A DNA stretch of 64,000 bases, taken from assembly GCF_963677125.1 (NCBI RefSeq), contig NZ_OY781882.1:2736501-2800500 (forward strand). Direction: 5' to 3'. The notes below the pieces were generated by a model. That model did no database searches and was not told the DNA's origin. It saw only the letters and a program-made list of their open reading frames with translations. The DNA comes from an uncultured Desulfobacter sp. Lineage in GTDB: Bacteria > Desulfobacterota > Desulfobacteria > Desulfobacterales > Desulfobacteraceae. The position numbers were made by a program, and so were the translations under genes. This document shows, in pieces, positions 42,259-50,441 of this stretch. Each line of letters begins with the position of its first letter. Positions within the stretch are counted from its first letter, which is position 1.

Positions 42259-42842
42259 GCGGCGTCGGCAAAAAAAAACTGATACTGCCCCTGATTCTGC
42301 TTTTAGGCCTTATACTTGCGGGGTTAGGCCTGTATTATTACATCAGCCACCTGCTGACCACACCCATTGAACTTGAAAACATCGAGGTTGATGACAAGGC
42401 GGCGCTCAAACTCAATGCACTTGAGCAGATTTCCAAAAAAAACGGCATCACCGAATGGAAACTGAAAGCCTCCACGGCCACCCTGCTCAAAGACCAAAAC
42501 AGGGCTGAACTAAAAGATGTGGACATTATTTTCTACACCAAACAGGATACCCAGGTTCACCTCACAGCTGACCACGGAGAACTCGACACCAAGACCCATG
42601 ACATGACCTTTTCAAAGAATGTCACGATTCATCATCAGCAATACACCCTGAGAAGTGAAACATTGCATTATGCCAAAAAACCACATATAATACGCTCCGA
42701 TTCAAGGGTTGAAGTGGACGATGAGAACTCTGTAATAGAAGCGGACTGCATGACGATTATGCTGAACCAAGAGTTAATCATCCTGGAAGGAAACGTAGAA
42801 GGACGATTTAGTGAAAAAAGTCAAAATTCAAACTTGTTATAG
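42255..42842 (+). CDS. lptC: LPS export protein LptC
   Basis: This 195-residue protein has one N-terminal membrane helix (LILPLILLLGLILAGLGLYYY), then a periplasmic beta-jellyroll of the LptC/LptA type: NGITEWKLKASTATLLKD, VHLTADHGELDTKTHDMTF, and YTLRSETLHYAKKPHI. It receives LPS from the inner-membrane LptBFG complex and passes it to LptA. lptF and lptG are not in the window. Coupled to kdsC and overlapping lptA by 32 bp. Confidence 0.88.
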   Translation: MSGVGKKKLILPLILLLGLILAGLGLYYYISHLLTTPIELENIEVDDKAALKLNALEQISKKNGITEWKLKASTATLLKDQNRAELKDVDIIFYTKQDTQVHLTADHGELDTKTHDMTFSKNVTIHHQQYTLRSETLHYAKKPHIIRSDSRVEVDDENSVIEADCMTIMLNQELIILEGNVEGRFSEKSQNSNLL

Positions 42843-43374
42843 TACGTCTCTTGTTTTACTGCTGATGCTGTTGTTTCTTCTCACACAGGTCTCCTTTGCA
42901 GCCCAAGAGGATAAACCCGCCGATACAAGCCGGCCGCCGGCTGATTTAAAAATCACTTCAGATAAAATGGTCGCCAACAAAGACCAGTCCATGGTTGAAT
43001 TTATGGGAAAAGTTAAAGCTGTCCGGGCAGACAGTGTGCTCTTCGCTGATTCGGTCAAAGTATTTTTTCATACCTCAGAGACCAAAAAGGAAGGTCAGTC
43101 AAACGTAAAACGAATTCTTGCCACAGGCAATGTTGAATATACTGAAGGAGAACGCAAAGCATTCTCGGATCAGGCGGATTATGATACCGCAGACCAGATA
43201 CTCGTGCTCACCGGAGATCAAGCACGTTTGCTTACAGGAAAAAGCTGGATCACCGGCAAAAAAATCACCCTTTTTAAGGCCCAGGACCGGGTGGTTGTGG
43301 AAAGCAGCGAAAAAACCAGGGTTGAAGCGTTTTTTGATGCTGAAGACCAGAACGGATCTTTGGATAAGCCGTAA
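42811..43374 (+). CDS. lptA: LPS transport protein LptA
   Basis: The 187-residue precursor starts at GTG, has a signal peptide cleaved near SFA|AQ (residue 30), then the OstA-like core LKITSDKMVANKDQSMVEFM, RILATGNVEYTEGERKAFSD, and ILVLTGDQARLLTG. It forms the periplasmic bridge between LptC and LptD. It overlaps the end of lptC by 32 bp and is followed 4 bp later by lptB. Confidence 0.88.
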   Translation: MKKVKIQTCYSTSLVLLLMLLFLLTQVSFAAQEDKPADTSRPPADLKITSDKMVANKDQSMVEFMGKVKAVRADSVLFADSVKVFFHTSETKKEGQSNVKRILATGNVEYTEGERKAFSDQADYDTADQILVLTGDQARLLTGKSWITGKKITLFKAQDRVVVESSEKTRVEAFFDAEDQNGSLDKP

Positions 43375-43378
43375 ACTT

Positions 43379-44101
43379 ATGAGCCGACTGGTACTGGAAA
43401 ACCTTGTAAAGACCTATGGTGGCAAAACCGTAGTGGATCAGGTCAGCCTGACTGTGGACCAGGGACAGGTAACTGGACTTTTAGGCCCCAACGGTGCCGG
43501 CAAGACCACCACGTTCTATATGACTGTCGGCATGATCCGTCCGGAAAAAGGCACCGTTCACCTTGACGGGGAGGATATAACACGGCACCCCATGTATATA
43601 AGGGCCAGAAAGGGTATTGGTTACCTTCCCCAGGAGACATCCGTATTCAAAAAACTAACTGTCAGGGAAAATATAACGGCCATTCTGGAGGTCATTGACA
43701 AAAAAGTCATGGATATTGACCAGAAAGCTGAAAGCCTGATGGAAGAACTTGGGATTTTGTCTTTAGCCGGTCAAAAGGCAGCATCCCTGTCTGGTGGAGA
43801 GCGGCGGCGCCTGGAGATTTCAAGGGTGCTTGCCACAGACCCATTATTTATCCTGTTGGACGAACCCTTTGCCGGCATTGATCCTTTGGCTGTCATTGAC
43901 ATCCAGAAGATCATATCCCAGCTTACGGACAAAGGTATCGGGGTATTGATATCAGACCATAATGTCAGGGAAACATTAGGCGTATGCGACACAGCTTACA
44001 TCATGAGCCAGGGCGTGGTTATGGAATCAGGTCCGCCAGAAAAAATTATTTCAAGCAAAGTAGCCAAACGAATTTACCTGGGAGACAACTTTAGACTTTA
44101 A
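43379..44101 (+). CDS. lptB: LPS export ATPase LptB
   Basis: This is a 240-residue ATPase with Walker A GPNGAGKTT (36-44), Q-loop YLPQETSVFKKLTVRENI, signature SLSGGERRRLEISR, Walker B FILLDEPFAGIDP and H-loop ISDHNVRETL. It powers LPS extraction from the inner membrane. The ATG at 43379 is chosen because the longer open frame from 43118 only covers lptA in another frame. It lies 2 bp before rpoN, a conserved lptB-rpoN order. Confidence 0.96.
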   Translation: MSRLVLENLVKTYGGKTVVDQVSLTVDQGQVTGLLGPNGAGKTTTFYMTVGMIRPEKGTVHLDGEDITRHPMYIRARKGIGYLPQETSVFKKLTVRENITAILEVIDKKVMDIDQKAESLMEELGILSLAGQKAASLSGGERRRLEISRVLATDPLFILLDEPFAGIDPLAVIDIQKIISQLTDKGIGVLISDHNVRETLGVCDTAYIMSQGVVMESGPPEKIISSKVAKRIYLGDNFRL

Positions 44102-44103
44102 TC

Positions 44104-45546
44104 ATGGAACTTGGATTACAACAAAGCCTTGCACTGACGCAACAGCTGGTCATGACGCCCCAGCTCCAGCAAGCCATTAAACTGCTCCAGCTGTCCCGGC
44201 TTGAACTTGCCGAAATGATCCAGCAAGAAATGGAGCAAAATCCGGCACTTGAAGAAGTCTCCACGGAAGACACCTCTGACAAAGCCATCACGGCCCAGGA
44301 AACCCAAACCCGGGAAACGGAAACTGAAGCCCCTGTCAAGGAAGTCACCATTGAAGAACGGGTGCCCTCGGATACGGATTGGGAAAATTATATCAATGAA
44401 TATAACTCCACCGGCAGAATTCATATGGAGGCTGAAAGCAGTGAAGCCCCAAATTACGAAGCATTTACATCCGAAAAACAAACGCTTGAAGCGCATTTAA
44501 AATGGCAGTTGATGCTTTCGGATCTGCCGGACGAAGAGGAAAACATTGGTCACATCATCATTGGTAATCTAAACCGGGACGGATATTTATGCGCAGACGT
44601 GGAAGAACTGGCCCAGACGGCTGAGGCCGACATTCATACCGTTGAAGAGGTACTGGCTCTGCTTCAGACCTTTGACCCCCCCGGCGTGTGTGCCAGAAAC
44701 CTGTGCGAAACGCTGCTAATACAAGTCCGGCAGCTTGGCATTGAAAACGAAATCATCACCCGGATCATTACGGATCATTTAAAAAACCTTGAAAATAGAA
44801 ACAGCAAAAAAATTGCCAAGGCCCTTAAAATTTCTGTTGAGGATGTACGGGCCGCAGTAAAAATCATCCAGTTTCTTGAACCCAAACCCGGCAGAAAATT
44901 TGCCACAGAGGAACCCGCCTACATCACCCCTGACATATATGTTTACAAAGTTGGTGATGATTTCAAAATTGTTATGAACGATGACGGCCTTCCCAAACTA
45001 AAAATTTCAAGATTTTACAGGGATGCTGTGGCCACCGGCAAAAAAATCCCCAAGGAGACCAAAACCTATCTCAATGAAAAGATGCAGTCCGCCTCCTGGC
45101 TTATAAAATCCATTCATCAGCGCCAGAAAACTATCTACCTTGTCATGGAAAGCATCATAAAATTTCAAAGGGAATTTTTTGAAAAGGGCATTGCCTATCT
45201 GCGGCCTTTGATCCTCAAAGACATTGCCGAAGATATTGAAATGCATGAGTCTACGATCAGCCGGGTGACCACCAACAAATACGCCTACACGCCCCAGGGA
45301 CTGTTTGAGTTGAAATATTTTTTCAACAGCTCCATAGAGCGGGTTGACGGTCCTTCCATGGCATCAGCCAGCGTCAAGGAGAGAATAAGGCAACTCATTG
45401 ACAATGAAGATCCAAACGCGCCTTTAAGTGATGATAAAATCGCCGCAATTCTGCAGGAATCAGACATTCAGATTGCCCGGCGAACCGTGGCAAAATACAG
45501 AAAAGTGCTTAATATTCTGCCGTCCAATAAACGCAAACAACTATAG
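44104..45546 (+). CDS. rpoN: RNA polymerase sigma-54 factor RpoN
   Basis: The 480-residue sigma factor starts with the glutamine-rich activator-contact region LQQSLALTQQLVMTPQLQQA, then an acidic linker, the core-binding domain (FDPPGVCARNLCETLLIQ), a helix-turn-helix with MHESTISRVTTNKYAYTPQG, and the RpoN box ARRTVAKYRK near the C terminus. It would recognise the GG-N10-GC promoter seen before pilA. It sits in the conserved lptB-rpoN-hpf-ptsN-rapZ run. Confidence 0.97.
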   Translation: MELGLQQSLALTQQLVMTPQLQQAIKLLQLSRLELAEMIQQEMEQNPALEEVSTEDTSDKAITAQETQTRETETEAPVKEVTIEERVPSDTDWENYINEYNSTGRIHMEAESSEAPNYEAFTSEKQTLEAHLKWQLMLSDLPDEEENIGHIIIGNLNRDGYLCADVEELAQTAEADIHTVEEVLALLQTFDPPGVCARNLCETLLIQVRQLGIENEIITRIITDHLKNLENRNSKKIAKALKISVEDVRAAVKIIQFLEPKPGRKFATEEPAYITPDIYVYKVGDDFKIVMNDDGLPKLKISRFYRDAVATGKKIPKETKTYLNEKMQSASWLIKSIHQRQKTIYLVMESIIKFQREFFEKGIAYLRPLILKDIAEDIEMHESTISRVTTNKYAYTPQGLFELKYFFNSSIERVDGPSMASASVKERIRQLIDNEDPNAPLSDDKIAAILQESDIQIARRTVAKYRKVLNILPSNKRKQL

Positions 45547-45559
45547 GGAGAGCTAATCT

Positions 45560-46093
45560 ATGCAGGTCACCATCACGTTCAAAAAAATAGAAGCATCTGA
45601 TGCCCTCAAGTCCTATGTAAATAAAAAGCTTAAGCGGTTTGACAAAATGTTGGATGGCCCGGCTGATGCAAATGTGGTCTTAAGCATTGAAAAAATAAGG
45701 CATATTGCTGAGATCACTTTAACCAGCGGCCCACTTAGCATCCATGCAAAGGAATCGAGCGAAAGCATGTATGCCACCATTGATATTTTAGCGGATAAAG
45801 TGAAAAGTCAAATAACAAAGCACAAGGAAAAAGAAAAAAAACACATGTCAGGCAACAAGGCGAGCCTGACGGATACCCGGGAGTTCAGTCTTGAGGAACC
45901 ACTGCCCGGGGACATGAGAGATATTATTGAAGAACCCCTTGAAACAAAACCTATGGACATCGAAGATGCGGTGATTGAACTGGAATCGGGCAAAAAATCT
46001 TTTTATGTTTTTATGAATGCCCGCACAGAACAAGTCAATGTGATCTATAAACACAATAACGGTAAATTGGGACTTATCGCCCCCCAAGGATAG
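45560..46093 (+). CDS. hpf: Ribosome hibernation-promoting factor HPF (long form)
   Basis: This 177-residue protein has an N-terminal ribosome-binding domain (VTITFKKIEASDALKSYVNK, ANVVLSIEKIRHIAEITL) and a C-terminal dimerisation domain (PMDIEDAVIELESGKKSFYV, FMNARTEQVNVIYKHNNG). The long form drives formation of 100S ribosome dimers in stationary phase. GGGAGA precedes the start. Confidence 0.94.
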   Translation: MQVTITFKKIEASDALKSYVNKKLKRFDKMLDGPADANVVLSIEKIRHIAEITLTSGPLSIHAKESSESMYATIDILADKVKSQITKHKEKEKKHMSGNKASLTDTREFSLEEPLPGDMRDIIEEPLETKPMDIEDAVIELESGKKSFYVFMNARTEQVNVIYKHNNGKLGLIAPQG

Positions 46094-46107
46094 GATGGTC
46101 GGAACCA

Positions 46108-46566
46108 ATGAAAATCAGTGACATTCTAAAGCTGGACGCTATTATCGCAGACCTGAAAGCCAAAAACAAAACAGAGGCCATAGAAGAACTGTCCCAGGCT
46201 GTTTCACCGGTGGCAGGCGCAGAAGCCGAAGATGTCTCAGCTGTCCTGCTGGAACGGGAGCACTTGGGCTCCACAGGTATCGGCGGCGGCATCGCCATTC
46301 CTCACGGCAAACTGGAGACGGTTAAGTCCATTGCAGTGGGATTTGGACGCAGCATCAAAGGCATTGAGTTTAATTCCCTGGACAACCGGCCGGTCCATCT
46401 TTTCTTTCTGCTTTTAACACCCGAACATTCCACAGGGGGGCATTTAAAGGTTCTGGCCCAAATTTCAAAGCTGCTGAAAATGGATCAATTTAAAGAACGC
46501 CTGCTCGCAGCAGGCTCCCAAGAACAGATTCATCAGATCATTCTGGAGAATGACGAAGAATTTTGA
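46108..46566 (+). CDS. ptsN: PTS IIA-like nitrogen-regulatory protein PtsN
   Basis: The 152-residue protein has the EIIA-fructose/Ntr fold with phospho-acceptor His66 in GIGGGIAIPHGK, plus VSAVLLEREHLGSTG and HLFFLLLTPEHSTGGHL. It is phosphorylated by the nitrogen PTS and adjusts nitrogen, potassium and sigma-54 related functions. Located in the standard place after hpf. Confidence 0.94.
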   Translation: MKISDILKLDAIIADLKAKNKTEAIEELSQAVSPVAGAEAEDVSAVLLEREHLGSTGIGGGIAIPHGKLETVKSIAVGFGRSIKGIEFNSLDNRPVHLFFLLLTPEHSTGGHLKVLAQISKLLKMDQFKERLLAAGSQEQIHQIILENDEEF

Positions 46567-46568
46567 CA

Positions 46569-47450
46569 ATGGAAAACCTCAAGGTTTATATCATCACCGG
46601 CATATCAGGCTCCGGGAAGACAACCGTTGCCCAGGCATTTGAAGATGCTAGTTTTTATTGCATTGACAACATGCCCATGGCACTTGTGCCCAAGGTGCTC
46701 GAACTGCCGTTAGGCGAAAGCACCAAGGTCAAAGGGGCTGCATTTGTGATGGATATGAGGTCAAAAACTTTCTTAAGTACATTTGTTTCAGGTGTCTCAG
46801 CTATAGAGGATATGGGACTATCCCCGGTCATCATATTTCTTGAAGCTGACACCCAAACTTTGGTCAAACGGTTTAGTCAGACCCGCCGGCACCATCCTCT
46901 GGGGGACGAAAAAAACCTTTTGGACAGCATAAGGTCTGAAAAACAGGGCATGGCCGCCATCCGGAAATTAGCCCACCGGATCATCGACACTTCTAATTTC
47001 AATGTGCATCAGCTTAAGGCAGAAATACAAAGTCTTGTATCCAAGGATATCGGTTCCGAAAATTTTATGAAACTGAATATCATGTCTTTTGGATACAAAT
47101 ACGGCATTCCGGTGGATGCAGATATTGTGGTGGATCTGCGGTTTCTGGCCAATCCATATTTTGTACCCGAACTCAAAGCCCACAACGGAGAGTCTGATGC
47201 GGTAAAAGCCTTTGTTCTGGAAAATGGGGAAACCAAAACCTTTTTAAAAAAATATAACGACCTTATTGACTATCTCATTCCATTATATAAAAAAGAAAAC
47301 AAGGCATACTTAACACTCGCGTTGGGCTGTACCGGTGGCCGCCACCGCAGTGTCGCTATTTCCCGAGCCGTATTTGAACGGCTATTGAAAAAAGGTTTGA
47401 ATCCAAGCTTGCGACACAGAGATATAGATAAAGACATCAAAGAATTATAA
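46569..47450 (+). CDS. rapZ: RNase adapter protein RapZ
   Basis: This 293-residue nucleotide-binding protein has P-loop YIITGISGSGKTTV, CIDNMPMALVPK, LEADTQTLVKRFSQTRRHHP, and C-terminal LTLALGCTGGRHRSVAISR. In enterobacteria RapZ controls glmS mRNA decay; in other groups the role is less clear. A TTG two codons upstream (46563) overlaps the ptsN stop and is an alternative start; the ATG at 46569 is used here. Confidence 0.94.
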   Translation: MENLKVYIITGISGSGKTTVAQAFEDASFYCIDNMPMALVPKVLELPLGESTKVKGAAFVMDMRSKTFLSTFVSGVSAIEDMGLSPVIIFLEADTQTLVKRFSQTRRHHPLGDEKNLLDSIRSEKQGMAAIRKLAHRIIDTSNFNVHQLKAEIQSLVSKDIGSENFMKLNIMSFGYKYGIPVDADIVVDLRFLANPYFVPELKAHNGESDAVKAFVLENGETKTFLKKYNDLIDYLIPLYKKENKAYLTLALGCTGGRHRSVAISRAVFERLLKKGLNPSLRHRDIDKDIKEL

Positions 47451-47460
47451 CAGGCAAATT

Positions 47461-47880
47461 ATGACGGGAATTTTAATTGTCACCCATGCGAATTTGGGTG
47501 CAGCATTAATTGATACCCTGGAGTTTATTCTGGGGGCAAAGCAAGAAAAATTAGGCACCATATCCATAGACATCAAACAGGACCCGGAAAGTCTGCGAAA
47601 TAAAATCAAACGGGGCATTAAGGATGTCTATTGCGAAAAAGGCGTTATTATTTTAACCGACATGTTCGGTGGTACACCTTCAAACCTGGCCTATGCCTTT
47701 CTTGAAGAAGGAAAGGTGGAGGTAATTTCAGGCGTCAACCTGCCCATTCTTCTCAAAGCCGTCACAACCCGGGAGAGAATGGAGATCAAAGAATTGACTG
47801 CAGCCCTGATTGAACATGGGAAAAAAAGCATTTCCCTTGCCAGCGACATTCTGAAAGGGACCAGTCGGTCCCTATCCTAA
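47461..47880 (+). CDS. Mannose-type PTS EIIA domain protein
   Basis: The 139-residue protein has the EIIA-Man fold: GILIVTHANLGAALIDTLEF with phospho-acceptor His9, VIILTDMFGGTPSNLAYAFL, and VNLPILLKAVT. Standalone copies after rapZ are common in deltaproteobacteria and probably act in regulation by the phosphotransfer chain rather than in sugar uptake, because no EIIB/C/D genes are near. A 64-bp gap separates it from gap. Confidence 0.9.
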   Translation: MTGILIVTHANLGAALIDTLEFILGAKQEKLGTISIDIKQDPESLRNKIKRGIKDVYCEKGVIILTDMFGGTPSNLAYAFLEEGKVEVISGVNLPILLKAVTTRERMEIKELTAALIEHGKKSISLASDILKGTSRSLS

Positions 47881-47944
47881 CTTATGCCGTGCCCGTTTCC
47901 CCTCTCGGGTATGGATTTATTTTCATTTTTGAAGGAGGCGAATA

Positions 47945-48952
47945 ATGACTGTAAAAATAGGAATTAACGGATTCGGCAGAATCGGACGCATGGTCTTTCG
48001 GGCTGCTTTGGAAAATGATGCAATTGAAGTTGCGGCCATCAATGATCTTACGGACACAGAAACCATTGCCCATCTGCTCAAGTATGATTCTGTCCACGGA
48101 CGCCTCCCCAATGAGGTCAGCCATGGAGAAGGATTTATTGCCGTGGATGGGAAACAGATTTCAGTTACCGCGTTAAAGGATCCTGCCCAGATTGCCTGGG
48201 CGGATGCCGGTGTGGACATTGTTTTGGAATGCACCGGTCTTTTCAGAAACCGCGAAACTGCGGGCAAGCACCTTGAAGGCGGTGCCAAAAAAGTCATTAT
48301 TTCAGCGCCGGCCAAGGATCCGGATGTTACCATTGTCATGGGCGTAAACCATGAGGATTATGACCCTGGTAACCATCATATTATATCTAATGCCTCCTGC
48401 ACCACCAACTGCCTGGCGCCCGTAGCCAAAGTACTGCTGGAAAATTTCGGCGTTGTATGCGGACTGATGACCACGATCCACTCTTACACAGGAGACCAGC
48501 GCCTGCTTGACTTCCCACATAAGGATTTGCGCAGGGCTAGGGCCGCGGCTTTATCCATGATTCCTACCACAACAGGTGCAGCCAAAGCGGTTTCTTTGGT
48601 TTTGCCTGAGCTTGAAGGCAAACTCAACGGCCTTGCGGTGAGGGTTCCAACACCCAATGTATCTCTTGTAGATCTAGTGATTACCACTGAGAAAAAAGAC
48701 CTAACCAAGGAGATGGTCAACCAAGCCCTTAAAAAAGCATCAGAGACAAACCTGAAGGGATACTTGGGGTATGTTGAAAAACCCCTGGTATCCATTGACC
48801 ACAACTCCTGCCCGCTTTCTTCCATTGTTGATGCATCCTGCACTGACGTCATTAATGGAGAGATGGTAAAAATATTTTCATGGTACGACAATGAGGCCGG
48901 TTACTCACACCGTATGGTTGATCTGGCCCAGATGGTGGGCAGCGCCCTTTAG
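47945..48952 (+). CDS. gap: Glyceraldehyde-3-phosphate dehydrogenase, type I
   Basis: This is a 335-residue enzyme with the NAD-binding INGFGRIGRMVFRAA, catalytic Cys in ISNASCTTNCLAP, ATTGAAKAV-type segment (TTTGAAKAVSLVLPELEGK), VRVPTPNVSLVDL, and SWYDNEAGYSHRM. It catalyses the reversible oxidation of glyceraldehyde-3-phosphate. A strong AAGGAGG precedes the ATG. It is followed 11 bp later by tpiA. Confidence 0.97.
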   Translation: MTVKIGINGFGRIGRMVFRAALENDAIEVAAINDLTDTETIAHLLKYDSVHGRLPNEVSHGEGFIAVDGKQISVTALKDPAQIAWADAGVDIVLECTGLFRNRETAGKHLEGGAKKVIISAPAKDPDVTIVMGVNHEDYDPGNHHIISNASCTTNCLAPVAKVLLENFGVVCGLMTTIHSYTGDQRLLDFPHKDLRRARAAALSMIPTTTGAAKAVSLVLPELEGKLNGLAVRVPTPNVSLVDLVITTEKKDLTKEMVNQALKKASETNLKGYLGYVEKPLVSIDHNSCPLSSIVDASCTDVINGEMVKIFSWYDNEAGYSHRMVDLAQMVGSAL

Positions 48953-48963
48953 AGGAGAACTAC

Positions 48964-49719
48964 ATGACAAGAATTCCATTGATTGCCGGTAACTGGAAAA
49001 TGTACAAGACAGGTACCCAGGCCGTTGTTGCAGCCAAACAACTGGCAGAATTAGCCGACGGAGTAAATGGGGTTGATATTATGATTGCCCCCACAGCACT
49101 GTCGCTGCCCCTGGTTGCTGCGGCTTTAGGCAAAGAGCCCCTGGTCCGGTTGGGAGCACAGAACATTTACCCAGGCAAGGAAGGGGCTTTCACAGGCGAA
49201 GTATCCGGAGAGATGATCAAGGATGCCGGTGCAGACTATGTCATCATCGGTCATTCCGAACGTAGACAGTTCTTTGGAGAAACTGATGAAAGCGTTTCAA
49301 TTAAAATCCGTGCAGCCCTTGATGCACAACTTACCCCTGTGATGTGCATCGGAGAGACCGAAAACCAGCGGGAAGCGGATAAAACGTTTTTTATCCTTGA
49401 CAAACAGATATCAGATGGGTTAAAAGGCTTTGATCTTGAGGAACTTGATCCCCTTATTCTGGCTTACGAGCCGGTTTGGGCAATCGGTACCGGAAAGACA
49501 GCAGGACCAGATCAGGTAAAAGAAGTACATAGTTTTTTACGAAACCTGATCAAAGAGAAATACACAGAAGGCCTGGCAGCAAAGATCCGGATTTTATACG
49601 GCGGATCGGTTAAACCCGGCAACATCAAAGAGCTGATGCAACTTGAAGATGTAGATGGTGCATTGGTTGGTGGCGCGAGCCTTAACCCGGAAGATTTTAA
49701 TAAAATTATTAGATTTTAG
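48964..49719 (+). CDS. tpiA: Triosephosphate isomerase TpiA
   Basis: The 251-residue TIM-barrel enzyme has AGNWKMYKTG, IIGHSERRQFFGE (catalytic His), LAYEPVWAIGTGKTA (catalytic Glu and mobile loop), and LYGGSVKPGN. It interconverts dihydroxyacetone phosphate and glyceraldehyde-3-phosphate, forming a glycolysis pair with gap. AGAGGAG precedes the start. Confidence 0.97.
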   Translation: MTRIPLIAGNWKMYKTGTQAVVAAKQLAELADGVNGVDIMIAPTALSLPLVAAALGKEPLVRLGAQNIYPGKEGAFTGEVSGEMIKDAGADYVIIGHSERRQFFGETDESVSIKIRAALDAQLTPVMCIGETENQREADKTFFILDKQISDGLKGFDLEELDPLILAYEPVWAIGTGKTAGPDQVKEVHSFLRNLIKEKYTEGLAAKIRILYGGSVKPGNIKELMQLEDVDGALVGGASLNPEDFNKIIRF

Positions 49720-49730
49720 AATTATATAAT

Positions 49731-50027
49731 ATGACAGCCATTTTAGTGACAATACATGTAGCAGTTTGCATTTTTCTGATACTTGTCGTGCTGTTGCAGA
49801 CCGGTAAAGGCGCAGAGATGGGTGTGTCCATGGGTGGCGCAGGAAGCCAAGCCCTTTTCGGAGCTGCCGGCCCTGCAAACATCTTGACCAAAATTACCAC
49901 GGCCGTGGCCATTATCTTCATGATTACGTCACTGAGCCTGGCTTATATGTCAGGACATCAGTCTCAGTCCAGTGTTATGAAGGACGCCCCTGCTCCCGCA
50001 GCACAAGAGGTACCGGCAGCAGAATGA
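49731..50027 (+). CDS. secG: Preprotein translocase subunit SecG
   Basis: The 98-residue protein has two hydrophobic helices with the conserved VVLLQTGKGAEMGVSMGGAG loop between them and a variable Ala/Pro tail. It is the accessory SecYEG subunit in the inner membrane. The order tpiA-secG-tRNA-Leu is the same as in many proteobacteria. Confidence 0.93.
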   Translation: MTAILVTIHVAVCIFLILVVLLQTGKGAEMGVSMGGAGSQALFGAAGPANILTKITTAVAIIFMITSLSLAYMSGHQSQSSVMKDAPAPAAQEVPAAE

Positions 50028-50044
50028 TTAAGAATAAATTTTTT

Positions 50045-50129
50045 GCCGAAGTGGTGGAATAGGTAGACACGCACGCTTGAGGGGCGTGTGGGGAGACCCG
50101 TGGGAGTTCAAATCTCCCCTTCGGCACCA
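50045..50129 (+). tRNA. tRNA-Leu (anticodon GAG)
   Basis: The sequence folds into acceptor stem GCCGAAG/CTTCGGC, a D arm, anticodon stem CACGC/GCGTG with loop TTGAGGG (anticodon GAG), a long variable arm of the class II type, T stem GGGAG/CTCCC with TTCAAAT, and an encoded ACCA end. It reads CUC and CUU leucine codons. It directly follows secG and precedes a strong terminator. Confidence 0.97.
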
Positions 50130-50138
50130 AAAATACAA

Positions 50139-50170
50139 AGCCGCGGCATAATTGCCGCGGCTTTTTTTTT
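50139..50170 (+). terminator. Intrinsic terminator after tRNA-Leu
   Basis: A 10-bp perfect stem AGCCGCGGCA / TGCCGCGGCT with a four-base TAAT loop is followed by nine T residues (50162-50170). It ends the gap-tpiA-secG-tRNA transcript. Confidence 0.93.
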
Positions 50171-50202
50171 AGGGACTTAAGAAAAAAATCCCATAGACTG
50201 AT

Positions 50203-50379
50203 ATGGACAAAAACAATAAAAGAAATTGTTACAAGTGCCGTTTTTTTTATGTCACCTGGGAACCGGCCCACCCAAACGGCTGCAGGGCTTTAGGGTTTAA
50301 AAGCCGCCAATTGCCCAGCGTCACAGTATTTCAGTCTTCGGGAAAGCCCTGTGAATACTTCAAGGAAAAAAAGAAATAA
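50203..50379 (+). CDS. Small cysteine-rich (zinc-ribbon-like) protein, 58 aa
   Basis: This frame encodes MDKNNKRNCYKCRFFYVTWE, then PAHPNGCRALGFKSRQ and FQSSGKPCEYFKEKKK. The CxxC pair, the C at the GCRALG turn and the CEYF end give four cysteines suited to bind zinc. The spacing CYKCRFFY..GCRALGFKS..CEYF looks like a conserved short domain rather than noise. No Shine-Dalgarno is obvious. It lies between the terminator and the ClpX-like gene, 62 bp upstream of it. Function unknown. Confidence 0.7.
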   Translation: MDKNNKRNCYKCRFFYVTWEPAHPNGCRALGFKSRQLPSVTVFQSSGKPCEYFKEKKK

Positions 50380-50441
50380 AGAAACAGGGTGTTGGCAGTT
50401 GCGCCTTGCATTATGGTCAGACAAGCTTATTATAAAAAATT

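Noticed and set aside
50392..50410. TTGGCA and TTGCA boxes upstream of the ClpX-like gene that look like a sigma-54 promoter.
   Set aside because: The distance between GG (50394-50395) and GC (50408-50409) is 12 bases instead of the strict 10, which abolishes RpoN recognition.
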